Below, one piece after another: positions 23,400-31,476 of a stretch of 34,218 nt of DNA. The notes under the pieces are model-generated. The model did no database searches and was not told where the DNA came from. It worked only from the letters and a program-made list of their open reading frames with translations. A program made the position numbers and the translations under genes. The DNA is taken from assembly GCA_947475125.1 (NCBI GenBank), contig CANJMX010000003.1:1-34218 (forward strand), given 5' to 3'. Within the stretch, counting starts at the first letter, position 1, and each line of letters begins with the position of its first letter. Source of the stretch: Actinomycetota bacterium. GTDB lineage: Bacteria > Actinomycetota > Thermoleophilia > Miltoncostaeales > Miltoncostaeaceae.

Positions 23400-24499
23400 C
23401 AGGCCACCCCTGCGCCAGCAGCCACGACTCTGGCGCGCGCATCGGCGTCCAGTACGGCCTCAAGCGTGTCGGCCGGCTCTGCCGGGACTGCATTCAGCGC
23501 AGCCTCCACCGCTTCTGGGATGCCCATGAAGCCGACGCGGCCGTCCAGGAACGCAGCCACCGCAACCTCGTTCGCGGCATTCAGGATTGCCGGCGCCGTA
23601 CCGCCCACGATCCCGGCCTCGCGCGCCAGGCGCAGGCATGGGAACGCAACGGGATCGGGTTCCTCGAACGACAACGCCATTCCGGCCAGCGGCATCTGGG
23701 CGCGTGCCGGAGGGGCCGCCGGCCAGCGCAGCGCATGACCGATGGGAACCCGCATGTCGGGCGGCCCCATGTGGGCGATCAGGCTCCCATCGTCCAGCCG
23801 CACCATCGCGTGGATGGTGGACTGCGGATGCACCACGACCTCGATCTGGTCATAGGTCAGGCCGAACAGGTGGTGCGCTTCAATGACCTCAAGGCCCTTG
23901 TTCATCATCGTTGCCGAGTCGATGGTGATCTTGGCGCCCATCGTCCATGTGGGATGCGCGAGGGCATCTGTGGGCCTCACATCGCGGAGTTCGTCGGCGG
24001 TGCGACCCCTGAACGGCCCGCCCGATGCCGTGAGGACTGCCCGCGCAACACGCCCGGGATCGAGGCCCTCCAGCAGCTGGAACAGGGCGGAGTGCTCGCT
24101 GTCCACTGGCACCAGCATCGCGCCGGTCCTCGCACGCACGGCGGCGACCAGGTCGCCACCGGCCACAAGGCTCTCTTTGTTTGCGAGCGCCACCGGAATA
24201 CCCCGCTCCAAGGCCGCCAGCGTCGGGGGCAGGCCTGCCGCCCCGACGAGGGCGTTCAAGACGATGTCGGGCGCGGACGCCTCGATGAGCGCCGCGAAGT
24301 CGCTGGACGGCGGAACTGAACCGCCGCCGACCGCCGCGGAGGTCGCGCTGACTGCGCGCTCCGATGCCTGACGCAGCATCTCATCGACCCGGGAGCCGCA
24401 CGCAAGGCCGGTACACACCATGTCATCGGCACTGTCAATGACATCGAGTGCCTGCACCCCAATTGAACCGGTGCTTCCGAGGATGAGGATGCGCTTCAC
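23399..24499 (-). CDS. dxr: 1-deoxy-D-xylulose 5-phosphate reductoisomerase (Dxr)
   Basis: A 366-aa NADPH enzyme making MEP from DXP, the first committed step of the MEP pathway. N-terminal NADPH loop ILGSTGSIG (6-14), ALANKESLVAGG, metal/substrate residues VPVDSEHSALFQLL, ASGGPFRG, TWTMGAKITIDSATMMNKGL, and VHPQSTIHAMV. GTG 24499 puts the Rossmann strand right at the N-terminus as is usual; TACCTT (24512-24507, reverse) is 7 nt upstream. A GTG 12 codons further up is possible. 57 nt after the M42 gene. Confidence 0.95.
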   Translation of the reverse strand: MKRILILGSTGSIGVQALDVIDSADDMVCTGLACGSRVDEMLRQASERAVSATSAAVGGGSVPPSSDFAALIEASAPDIVLNALVGAAGLPPTLAALERGIPVALANKESLVAGGDLVAAVRARTGAMLVPVDSEHSALFQLLEGLDPGRVARAVLTASGGPFRGRTADELRDVRPTDALAHPTWTMGAKITIDSATMMNKGLEVIEAHHLFGLTYDQIEVVVHPQSTIHAMVRLDDGSLIAHMGPPDMRVPIGHALRWPAAPPARAQMPLAGMALSFEEPDPVAFPCLRLAREAGIVGGTAPAILNAANEVAVAAFLDGRVGFMGIPEAVEAALNAVPAEPADTLEAVLDADARARVVAAGAGVA

Positions 24500-24506
24500 G
24501 CGTTCG

Positions 24507-24512
24507 AAGGTA
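24507..24512 (-). promoter_or_regulatory. -10 element TACCTT before dxr
   Basis: Reverse-strand TACCTT, 7 nt before GTG 24499, with no Shine-Dalgarno. Fits a leaderless internal start for dxr-rseP. Confidence 0.4.
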
Positions 24513-24556
24513 TCACCGGGCACGGGCGATCCCACCCGTACGAGGCCCCTCCGGAC

Positions 24557-25588
24557 CTACGGAGAGAGAAGAGACTCTGCGGTCTCGCAGAAGGCCACCA
24601 CGAGGTCCACAGACGCATCGAGGTCGGCCGGATGGCAGGTCTCGACCACCTGGTGCACGTACCGCGTGGGGATCGAGACGCACCCTGCCAGGGCCCCATC
24701 GCCCGACAGCTGGAGCTCGCGGGTGTCGGTACCCCCTCGCGACATGATCTCCATCTGGAAGGGAATCTCCCGCGCCTCGGCCACCTCGACCAAATGGTCC
24801 ACCACCCGACGGGGCACAATCACCCCCGAGTCGTACACCTTGATAGCGGTCCCCTCCCCCACCCTCGTGATGCGCTCATGGGGCTTGGCACCCGGCCCAT
24901 CATTGGCCAGGGTGATGTCGATGGCCAGACCGATGTCGGGGCGCACCCGCGCCGCGGCCACACGCGCGCCGCGCAGGCCGACCTCCTCCTGCGTCGTGGC
25001 CACAGCAACCACCTCGCACGTATGGTCCCGAAGCCGCCGAATGGCTTCGAGCATCACGTAGAGCCCCGCCCGGTTGTCGAGGCTTTTACAGGTGATGAGG
25101 TCGCCGAGCGGGGCAAGGGTGCGCTCGCGGGTAACGGCGTCACCCTGGCGCACGATCTCCCGCACACGATCGGCCGGCAGGCCGACATCAATGTAGAAGT
25201 CCTCGGCCTTGGGGAGCCGCTTGCGCTCCTCGTCGCTCATGATGTGAATGGGCTTGCTGCCCATCACGCCGAGCACATCCTCACGGCCGTGGATGATCAC
25301 CCGCTGCGCCACGAGGGTCTTTGGGTCGAAGCCCCCCAGAGTGACGACGCGGATAAACCCCTCGTCGTCGATATGGCTCACCAGAAAGCCGAGCTCATCC
25401 ATGTGTGCGGCGAGCATCACGCGCGGCCCGCCACCCCCTTTGCGCACACCCACAACGCTGCCCATCGGGTCAACGCTGATGTCGTCAACGTGCGGGGTCA
25501 TCTCTGCGATGACCAACTCGCGGATGCGGTCCTCGCGCCCGGGGGCTCCAGGGGTCTCGCACAGGCGGGCAAGAAGGGGAAGGTCCAT
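24557..25588 (-). CDS. M42 family aminopeptidase / endoglucanase-like metallopeptidase
   Basis: A 343-aa cytoplasmic dinuclear-metal aminopeptidase (TET/FrvX/glutamyl aminopeptidase type). Metal ligands visible: H62 and D64 (AAHMDELGFLV), D171 (CKSLDNRAGLYVM), E201-E202 (TTQEEVGLRGA), D224 (GLAIDITLAND), H312 (TRYVHQVVE). The family usually forms tetrahedral dodecamers that trim peptides. ATG start with TAGGAT 6 nt upstream on the reverse strand. It sits between cdsA and dxr, where an unrelated gene is not usual. Confidence 0.93.
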   Translation of the reverse strand: MDLPLLARLCETPGAPGREDRIRELVIAEMTPHVDDISVDPMGSVVGVRKGGGGPRVMLAAHMDELGFLVSHIDDEGFIRVVTLGGFDPKTLVAQRVIIHGREDVLGVMGSKPIHIMSDEERKRLPKAEDFYIDVGLPADRVREIVRQGDAVTRERTLAPLGDLITCKSLDNRAGLYVMLEAIRRLRDHTCEVVAVATTQEEVGLRGARVAAARVRPDIGLAIDITLANDGPGAKPHERITRVGEGTAIKVYDSGVIVPRRVVDHLVEVAEAREIPFQMEIMSRGGTDTRELQLSGDGALAGCVSIPTRYVHQVVETCHPADLDASVDLVVAFCETAESLLSP

Positions 25589-25594
25589 GGCCCG

Positions 25595-25600
25595 ATCCTA
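25595..25600 (-). promoter_or_regulatory. -10 element TAGGAT before the M42 gene
   Basis: Reverse-strand TAGGAT, 6 nt (CGGGCC) before ATG 25588, in the 23-nt gap after cdsA. No Shine-Dalgarno. A weak -35-like CTGATC lies 17 bp upstream. Confidence 0.45.
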
Positions 25601-25611
25601 CGCGGAGGCGA

Positions 25612-26400
25612 TCAGAAGATCAGCCATACGGTCACCAGATACGTCCCGAGTGACGCGAACAGCAGCGAATCGAATCGGTCCAGCACTCCGCCGTGTCCCA
25701 TCAGGATCCGGCCCGAGTCCTTCACCCCGGCGTCGCGCTTGATCATCGACTCAAACAGATCGCCGATGAAGGCAGTGAGGCAGATGACGACCCCCACGAC
25801 GAGCGACTGCCAGCCGTTGATCCAGTCCATGTACAGGCCAGCCACGAACACACCGAGGGTGCCGCCGACCAGGCCGGTGATGAATCCCTCCCACGTCTTG
25901 TTGGGTGACGTCCGCGGTGCGATTGGCCGTGATCCCCACAGCTTGCCGCCGAAGTACGAGAACGTGTCAAACATCCACACGCCGACGAGAAGATTGACGA
26001 TGACACCGGCGCCATCGGGAAGACCGCGCATGAGCACGAGTACGCCAACCGGGAATGCGATGTACATGGCGCCGAAGAGGGTCATCCCCACGCGCAGGGT
26101 GATCTCCTCGCGGTTGGACAGGCGAAGTGCCGCGAGCGCCGCGAACAGAAGCCCCAGAGCGAGCGCCAGGATGATGGCCCGCTCCGACGGCGTCACCCAG
26201 AGCGCCAGCAACACTGTGGCAACCGCAGTGGCGTATCCCGCCGCCCGCAATGGCATGAACGCGGCGGTGAGCGCATAGAACTCAAAGAGCGCACCGATTG
26301 CGACTGCCAGTGCGAAGAGGGCGAAGACCGGGCCCCCGAGCGCGACCGCCAGAAGAATGATCGCGATGCCCGGGATTGCCACGAGGAGGCGGCTGGTCAT
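25612..26400 (-). CDS. cdsA: Phosphatidate cytidylyltransferase (CdsA)
   Basis: A 262-aa polytopic membrane enzyme: phosphatidate + CTP to CDP-diacylglycerol, the precursor for PgsA encoded downstream. About seven hydrophobic helices; the family signature is intact near the C-terminus (SMIKRDAGVKDSGRILMGHG then GVLDRFD). Also PRTSPNKTWEGFITGL. The ATG overlaps the uppS stop by 4 nt (ATGA). Confidence 0.95.
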   Translation of the reverse strand: MTSRLLVAIPGIAIILLAVALGGPVFALFALAVAIGALFEFYALTAAFMPLRAAGYATAVATVLLALWVTPSERAIILALALGLLFAALAALRLSNREEITLRVGMTLFGAMYIAFPVGVLVLMRGLPDGAGVIVNLLVGVWMFDTFSYFGGKLWGSRPIAPRTSPNKTWEGFITGLVGGTLGVFVAGLYMDWINGWQSLVVGVVICLTAFIGDLFESMIKRDAGVKDSGRILMGHGGVLDRFDSLLFASLGTYLVTVWLIF

Positions 26401-27155
26401 CGCTTGCCAAACCGCCGGTCGCGGGACGCGTAGTCGGCGAACGCGGCCGCGAGATCATCACGTCCGAAGTCCGGCCACATCTGGTCGGAGAACACCAGCT
26501 CGGCGTACGCGGACTGCCACAGCAGGAAGTTCGAAAGCCGCTGCTCCCCACTGGTGCGGATGATCAGTTCCGGGTCCCGGAGGTCGGCGGCGTACATGTA
26601 GTTCCCGAAATCCGAGTCCGGGGCGTCGGGGCCGGCCTCTGCCGCGAACCGGCGGGCGGCATCGACGATCTCGGCGCGGCCGCCATAGTTCATCGCGATA
26701 AACAGGCGCATGCGGGTGTTCCCGGCCGTCACCGTCTCAGCCCGCGCGATCTTCTCAAGCAGCGGCGCATCAAGGGCGGACAGGCGTCCGATAAAGCGGA
26801 TGGACACCCCCTCCTCGTGCAGGTCCGGGACCTCCCGATCGATGAGATCCGAGAAGAGCCCCATCAGATCGTCAACCTCATCGCTCGGGCGCGACCAGTT
26901 CTCGGTCGAGAACGAGAAGACAGTCAGATCCTGCACCCCAAGGTCTCCGGCGGCCCGAACCACCTCCCTCAGTGCCCTGGCCCCCGCGCGATGCCCCGCA
27001 GCGACTGGCAGGCCGTGCTGCTGGGCCCACCGCCCGTTGCCGTCCATGATGATCCCCACTGATCGGGGAACGCGACCGATGGGAACCATTGGCCGGTCGT
27101 CGTGGCGACGACTGAGGGCAGTGCGGGCGGCCCGGAGGCGTGAGAGGAGCGTCAC
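26397..27155 (-). CDS. uppS: Undecaprenyl (cis-polyprenyl) diphosphate synthase
   Basis: A 252-aa cis-prenyltransferase that elongates farnesyl-PP to the lipid carrier for cell-wall synthesis. VGIIMDGNGRWAQQHGLP holds the catalytic Asp (D38); FSFSTENWSRP, AMNYGGRAEIVDA, and DPELIIRTSGEQRLSNFLLW (194-213) are the other family blocks. GTG start with AGGAA about 9 nt upstream. Feeds on the MEP-pathway products of dxr and ispG in the same gene block. Confidence 0.96.
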   Translation of the reverse strand: MTLLSRLRAARTALSRRHDDRPMVPIGRVPRSVGIIMDGNGRWAQQHGLPVAAGHRAGARALREVVRAAGDLGVQDLTVFSFSTENWSRPSDEVDDLMGLFSDLIDREVPDLHEEGVSIRFIGRLSALDAPLLEKIARAETVTAGNTRMRLFIAMNYGGRAEIVDAARRFAAEAGPDAPDSDFGNYMYAADLRDPELIIRTSGEQRLSNFLLWQSAYAELVFSDQMWPDFGRDDLAAAFADYASRDRRFGKR

Positions 27156-27180
27156 TGGCCCGTTCCTGCGGTCTGGAAGG

Positions 27181-27198
27181 TGACGGCGGGTGCCGTCA
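27181..27198 (-). other. Hairpin across the frr stop codon
   Basis: TGACGGC (27181-27187) and GCCGTCA (27192-27198) form a perfect 7-bp stem with a 4-nt loop; the frr TGA is its first three bases on the reverse strand. No U-run follows. It may stabilise the frr 3' end or lower read-through to uppS. Confidence 0.4.
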
Positions 27199-27750
27199 GA
27201 CCTCCATGATCTCCGCTTCCTTGCGGGCGAGCATCTCGTCCACGGCCTTCACCTCGGCGTCAGTGAGCTTCTGCACTTCGTCCTGCGCCCTGCCGAGATC
27301 GTTCTTGGACACCTCGCCGTCCTTCTCGGCACGCTTCATTTCGTTCAAAACATCGCGGCGCACATTGCGCACGGCCACGCGGGATTCCTCGGCCATGCGA
27401 TGCGCCACCTTGACCAGCTCCTTGCGGCGCTCCTCGGTGAGCTGCGGCAGCGGCAGGCGGATCGTGGTGCCGTCGTTGCTCGGGTTCAGGCCGAGGTCGG
27501 ACTCCATGATCGCCCGCTCAATGTCCGTCATCATCGTCTTGTCGAACGGCTGCACCGTGATAAGGCGGGCCTCAGGCGCGTGAATCTTGGCGAGCTGCGT
27601 CAGCGGGGTCATCGCCCCATACGCGTTCACGTTGATTCGGTCGAGCAGCGCGGTGCTCGCGCGTCCGGTCCGCAGGGCCGAGAACTCGTTGGACAAGTTC
27701 TTGGTCGCGCCCTCCATACGGCGCTTGGCGTCCTCGATGCGCTCCTTCAT
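27196..27750 (-). CDS. frr: Ribosome recycling factor
   Basis: A 184-aa RRF, the usual length; it splits post-termination ribosomes with EF-G. LRTGRASTALLDRINVNAYG, PLTQLAKIHAPEARLITVQP, SDLGLNPSNDGTTIRLPLPQ, and LTEERRKELVKVAHRMAEES are classic. ATG 27750 has a strong GGAGGGAAGG ribosome site lying inside the end of pyrH; the pyrH stop is 1 nt before it. The longer in-frame extension is antisense-like Cys/Arg-rich sequence and is rejected. Confidence 0.97.
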   Translation of the reverse strand: MKERIEDAKRRMEGATKNLSNEFSALRTGRASTALLDRINVNAYGAMTPLTQLAKIHAPEARLITVQPFDKTMMTDIERAIMESDLGLNPSNDGTTIRLPLPQLTEERRKELVKVAHRMAEESRVAVRNVRRDVLNEMKRAEKDGEVSKNDLGRAQDEVQKLTDAEVKAVDEMLARKEAEIMEV

Positions 27751-27751
27751 G

Positions 27752-28543
27752 TCAAGCCTTCCCTCCGGCTGTCGCCGGGCTGCTGACCACTGTGCCCACA
27801 TGCTCTCCGCTGAGGATTCGGGCGAGGTTGCCCTCCTCCTGCATGTTGAACACCAGGAGTGGCAGATCATTGTCCATGCAAAGGGTGAGTGCGGTGGTGT
27901 CCATCACCTTGAGGCCACGCTCGATGGCCTCCATGTGCGTGATGCGGGGAATGAGGGTTGCCGATGGATCCTCGCGGGGGTCGGCGCTCATCACGCCCTC
28001 GACGTTGTTCTTGCCCATCAGAATGCAGGCGGCGCTGATCTCAAGCGCCCGGAGGGCGGCCGTGGTGTCGGTCGTGAAGAACGGATTCCCCGTGCCGGCC
28101 GCGAAGATCACAACGCGCTTCTTCTCAAGATGTCGAATCGCCCGGCGCCGGATATAGGGCTCGGCGACCTCCTGCATGGCGATGGCCGACTGAATACGGG
28201 TGGTGAGGTCGAGCTTCTCGAGGGCATCCTGAATCGCCAAGGCATTCAGCATGGTGGCGATCATGCCCATGTAGTCGGCAGTGGCGCGGTCCATGCCGCT
28301 GGCGGCGCCCATCACCCCGCGGAAGATATTGCCGGCCCCCACCACGATGGCGACCTCTATCCCGCGGTCATGTACGTCGCGCACCTCGCGGGCGACACCG
28401 CTGATGCGGTCAGGGTCAATTCCATACCCCTGATCGCCCATGAGCGCCTCACCCGAGAGCTTGAGCAGCACACGGGAAAAGTTCGCCGGGTCGAGGCGCC
28501 CCGGGCTACCCGGGGCGCCGTCGGTCTGGTCGCTACTCGCCAA
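27752..28543 (-). CDS. pyrH: UMP kinase
   Basis: A 263-aa hexameric UMP kinase (UMP to UDP). [54 protein letters not shown], and [20 protein letters not shown] are all conserved. The start is not settled: TTG 28543, inside the last codons of tsf, gives a 24-residue N-terminal extension as in other actinobacteria; GTG 28471 would cut directly into the first strand. Neither has a good ribosome site. An 11-bp perfect hairpin (28495-28519) lies between the two candidates. Confidence 0.92.
   Translation of the reverse strand: MASSDQTDGAPGSPGRLDPANFSRVLLKLSGEALMGDQGYGIDPDRISGVAREVRDVHDRGIEVAIVVGAGNIFRGVMGAASGMDRATADYMGMIATMLNALAIQDALEKLDLTTRIQSAIAMQEVAEPYIRRRAIRHLEKKRVVIFAAGTGNPFFTTDTTAALRALEISAACILMGKNNVEGVMSADPREDPSATLIPRITHMEAIERGLKVMDTTALTLCMDNDLPLLVFNMQEEGNLARILSGEHVGTVVSSPATAGGKA
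28495..28519 (-). repeat. Perfect 11-bp inverted repeat at the tsf-pyrH junction
   Basis: GGCGCCCCGGG (28495-28505), 3-nt loop, CCCGGGGCGCC (28509-28519). On the RNA the loop is UAG. It begins 14 nt after the tsf stop. No U-run follows, so it is more likely an RNA stability or attenuation element, or a fortuitous part of the pyrH N-terminal coding sequence if TTG 28543 is the start. Confidence 0.6.
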
Positions 28544-29141
28544 GCTGGAAGATCTCGAACCGTCGGATCGTGATGTTCTCGCCGAGCTCCGATGAGGCCT
28601 CCGCGCGCAACTCCTCCATCGTGCGCTGGTCCTTCCCGGTGCCATCGCGGAAGAACGGCTGCTGAAGAAGGCAGATCTCGCTCAGATGCTTGGCGAGCTT
28701 GCCCTCCACGATCTTCTCGCGGGCGCTCTCCGGCTTGTCCTTGGCCTGGTCGGCGTAGACCTCGCGCTCCTTGGCCTTGTACTCGTCGGGCACATCGTCG
28801 GACGACACATACTGCGGCTTCATCGCTGCCACATTGAGCGCCACGTCGTGGGCGAACTCCTGGAACCGGTCGGTGCGCGCAACGAAGTCGGTCTCGCAGT
28901 TGACCTCAACGAGCACGCCGAGGCGTCCGCCCTGATGGATGTAACTGGCGACCGTCCCCTCATTCGCGTCACGGCCGGCACGCTTCTGTGCGGCGGCGAG
29001 GCCCTGCTTGCGAAGGAGTGTCATGGCCTGCTCAAGATCGCCACCGGTCTCGGTGAGTGCCTTCTTGCAGTCCATCATCCCCGCGCCGGTCTTGTCGCGG
29101 AGCTCCTTCACCAACGCGGCGGGAATCTGTGCGGTGCTCAC
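28533..29141 (-). CDS. tsf: Elongation factor Ts, short form
   Basis: A 202-aa EF-Ts, the nucleotide exchange factor for EF-Tu. UBA-like N-terminal domain [20 protein letters not shown], and the core with [16 protein letters not shown] (79-94; TDFV contacts EF-Tu). At about 200 aa it is the short, Thermus-like type rather than the longer E. coli type of about 280 aa. GTG start overlaps the rpsB stop (GTGA), so rpsB and tsf are coupled. Confidence 0.96.
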   Translation of the reverse strand: MSTAQIPAALVKELRDKTGAGMMDCKKALTETGGDLEQAMTLLRKQGLAAAQKRAGRDANEGTVASYIHQGGRLGVLVEVNCETDFVARTDRFQEFAHDVALNVAAMKPQYVSSDDVPDEYKAKEREVYADQAKDKPESAREKIVEGKLAKHLSEICLLQQPFFRDGTGKDQRTMEELRAEASSELGENITIRRFEIFQLGE

Positions 29142-30391
29142 GACGCGGGCTCCTCTCCAGCGGCCTCCGGTGCCACGTCGGCAACGGCGATGTCTGCGGC
29201 CAGCTCGAGAGCGGCCTCGTCAAGAATCACCTCGGCAGCAACATCTTCAATAATCTCTGCTGCTGCTTCGATCACGGCCTCGGCCTCGACGATTACCTCG
29301 ACGGCCTCTGCCACGATGGCTGCCTCAACGACGGGGTCGACGTTCTCGGCCTCGACAACCGCCTCAACGACTGCTGCGGCGGCCTCGATCACGGCCTCGG
29401 CCTCGACGACTGCCTCAACGGCATCCGCCACGATGGCGACCTCAATGAGGGCCTCGCTGGAATCGACCTCGACGGCTGCCTCGACAACGGCCTCGGCCAA
29501 GTCGATCACGGCCTCGGCCTCGACGACTGCCTCGATGGCCTCGGTCAACACAACTGCCTCAACGGCCAACTCGCCGGACGCCGCTGCAAGTGCGGCGGCA
29601 TTGGCCTCCGCCCGTGCAGCTGCGCGAGCTGCGCGAGCCGCGTCGGGGTCGCCGGCTGCGGCTGCGATTGCAGCAGCGGCGCGGGCCTCCTCGTAGCCAC
29701 CGGCGGGCTCCAGACCCTTGCCCTCGCGGATCCCGTCAGCAAGCACCGACAGGATGAGCGAGCACGAACGGATCGCGTCGTCGTTGCCGGGGATGATGTA
29801 CGAGGCCTCGTCGGGGTCGCAATTGGTGTCAACCAGGCCGACGACGGGAATGCCGAGGCGGTTGGCCTCGCGCACGCCGATCATCTCTTTGTTCAGGTCC
29901 AGAATCACCACAGCGTCAGGTCGGCGCTGCATGTCGGAGACGCCACCGAGATTGGCCTCGAGCTTCACGAGCTCGGCCTCTGCGGCAAGGCGCTCACGGG
30001 TGGGCAGCAGGGCCAGCTGACCACCGGTTGCCTGGGCACGAAGCTCGTGCAGGCGGCGGATGCGCTGGCTGATGGTCGACCAGTTGGTAAGAAGGCCGCC
30101 CAGCCAACGGTGCGACACGTATGGCATGCCGGCACGGATGGCCTGCTCGCGCACGCTGTCCTGGCACTGCTTCTTGGTTCCCACGAACATCACGGTGCCG
30201 CCGCGCTCTGCGACGTTCTTCACGAACGTGTGTGCGCGCTCCAGCAGCTCAAGCGTCTGCTGAAGATCAATGACGTAGATGCCGGAACGCTCACCGAAGA
30301 TGAATCGCTTCATCTTGGGGTTCCAGCGGCGGGTCTGATGGCCGAAGTGGACTCCGGACTCCAGCAGTTGCTTCATGGTGACGACAGGCAC
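29138..30391 (-). CDS. rpsB: Ribosomal protein S2 with long repeat-bearing C-terminal extension
   Basis: A 417-aa S2; the family is usually about 230-300. Residues 1-225 are an ordinary S2 core ([75 protein letters not shown]). Residues about 226-275 form an Ala/Arg-rich helical linker. Residues 284-400 are three tandem 39-residue repeats of Ala/Val/Glu, each beginning (E/D)A(I/V)E and carrying VVEAEAVI or similar. The tail is very acidic. GTG start with AAGGAG 9 nt upstream. Heads the rpsB-tsf-pyrH-frr unit. Confidence 0.95.
   Translation of the reverse strand: MPVVTMKQLLESGVHFGHQTRRWNPKMKRFIFGERSGIYVIDLQQTLELLERAHTFVKNVAERGGTVMFVGTKKQCQDSVREQAIRAGMPYVSHRWLGGLLTNWSTISQRIRRLHELRAQATGGQLALLPTRERLAAEAELVKLEANLGGVSDMQRRPDAVVILDLNKEMIGVREANRLGIPVVGLVDTNCDPDEASYIIPGNDDAIRSCSLILSVLADGIREGKGLEPAGGYEEARAAAAIAAAAGDPDAARAARAAARAEANAAALAAASGELAVEAVVLTEAIEAVVEAEAVIDLAEAVVEAAVEVDSSEALIEVAIVADAVEAVVEAEAVIEAAAAVVEAVVEAENVDPVVEAAIVAEAVEVIVEAEAVIEAAAEIIEDVAAEVILDEAALELAADIAVADVAPEAAGEEPAS
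29192..29542 (-). repeat. Three tandem 117-bp repeats in the rpsB tail
   Basis: Units 29192-29308, 29309-29425 and 29426-29542, in frame with rpsB. The plus-strand anchor GATCACGGCCTCGGCCTCGA recurs at 29270, 29387 and 29504, exactly 117 bp apart. Units are similar but not identical at DNA level, so expansion is not very recent. Confidence 0.85.
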
Positions 30392-30540
30392 GCGTCACGA
30401 CTCCTTGTCGGTTCTTGGACGATGAATTCCGACAGGTCGCGGGAGGAGCCGACATATGCCGACCACCACCCCCCACGTGTACCCCGTCGGGGTTGAGTGC
30501 AGGAAGTCGGATCCGCCTGATGCGGACCCGACGCGGGACT
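30392..30540 (-). promoter_or_regulatory. rpsB leader region with two hairpins
   Basis: The 149-nt gap between rluD and rpsB holds, on the reverse strand, an 11-bp hairpin with one G-U pair (arms 30532-30522 and 30516-30506, 5-nt loop) 8 nt after the rluD stop, then a 5-bp ACCCC/GGGGT hairpin (30493-30481), then the AAGGAG ribosome site. The first is probably the end of the rluD transcript, though it lacks a U-run. No convincing -35/-10 pair was seen. An S2-autoregulatory structure is possible but not demonstrated. Confidence 0.4.
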
Positions 30541-31476
30541 CTAGCCTGCCCGGCCCGCCCGCACACGCGCCGCGGCAAGGGCGGCCTCCAGATCCGGGGG
30601 CAGCGGGCTTTCAAACACCAGATCCTCCCCAGTCTCGGGATGGGGCAACCGCAGTCGATATGCGTGCAAAAACTGGCGTTCGAGGCCGAATGCGGCGCGA
30701 CCCTGCCCGTAAAGAGGGTCCCCGACCACCGGATGCCGTGCGGATTCAAGGTGCACCCGTACCTGGTGCGTGCGCCCGGTTTCGAGACGCGCCTCGATGA
30801 GGCACAGCGGCCCCAGTCGCTCGATCGTGCGGAAGTGGGTGACCGCCTCGCGCCCGCCGGCGGGGAGTACCGCCTGACGCGTCCGTCGGCGGGGGTCGCG
30901 TCCGAGGGGCCGATCGATGGTCAGTGCCGCGGGAAACTCGCCGTGAACCAGCGCGAGGTAGCGCCGTTCGATGTCGCGGTCGCGCATCATCTTTCCAAGG
31001 CGCCGGTGGGCCCGATCGGTACGTGCAACCAGCAGAAGCCCGGAGGTGTCCCGATCCAGGCGATGCACGATTCCCGGCCGGTCCGGGTCGTCCCCGCCCG
31101 CGATCCCCGCCCCGAGGAGCGCGTGCACGAGGGTCCCCTCGTCGTGCCCCCGGGACGGGTGGGTGACCATGCCCGACGGCTTGTCCACCACCACAATCGA
31201 CTCGTCGGAATAGATGATCGGCACGTCGATCTCCTCGGCGCGCAGATCGCCCGGTGGGCGGGGCGGCGGCCCCAGCGCGGCAATCACGACCTCACCCTCT
31301 GCCAGGCGGTAACGCTTGGCCTTCATCACCCCATTCACCGTCACCTCGCCTGCATCAATGAGGCGCTGCGCCTCGGCGCGGCTGTCGAATATCTCGCACT
31401 CGGCGAGCACTGCGTCGAGGCGGCGCCCCACCATGTCGCCCGCCACGACAAACTTCACCATGCGATCGTCAGCCAT
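30541..31476 (-). CDS. rluD: RluA-family 23S rRNA pseudouridine synthase, RluD-like
   Basis: A 311-aa enzyme isomerising uridines in rRNA. N-terminal S4 domain (GRRLDAVLAECEIFDSRAEA then GEVTVNGVM) and catalytic domain with IVHRLDRDTSGLLLVA, whose catalytic Asp is in HRLD; TGRTHQVRVHLESARHPVVG and DPLYG follow. RluD versus other RluA members rests on the S4 domain and the lspA neighbour. Start is ambiguous: ATG 31476 used here overlaps lspA by 8 nt; GTG 31482 and ATG 31461 are alternatives, none with a clean ribosome site. Confidence 0.88.
   Translation of the reverse strand: MADDRMVKFVVAGDMVGRRLDAVLAECEIFDSRAEAQRLIDAGEVTVNGVMKAKRYRLAEGEVVIAALGPPPRPPGDLRAEEIDVPIIYSDESIVVVDKPSGMVTHPSRGHDEGTLVHALLGAGIAGGDDPDRPGIVHRLDRDTSGLLLVARTDRAHRRLGKMMRDRDIERRYLALVHGEFPAALTIDRPLGRDPRRRTRQAVLPAGGREAVTHFRTIERLGPLCLIEARLETGRTHQVRVHLESARHPVVGDPLYGQGRAAFGLERQFLHAYRLRLPHPETGEDLVFESPLPPDLEAALAAARVRAGRAG

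Noticed and set aside
24632-26278. 548-aa plus-strand open frame
   Set aside because: Lies antisense to the M42 gene and cdsA, both with full family motifs; a GC-rich third-position shadow rich in His/Arg/Pro.
29192-29542. Regularly spaced repeats as a possible CRISPR array
   Set aside because: The repeats are 117-bp in-frame coding units without unique spacers.
29057-30496. 479-aa plus-strand frame rich in Gly/Leu/Asp repeats, and another rich in Ala/Ser/Thr
   Set aside because: Antisense shadows of the 117-bp rpsB repeats; rpsB has the S2 core, ribosome site and coupled tsf.
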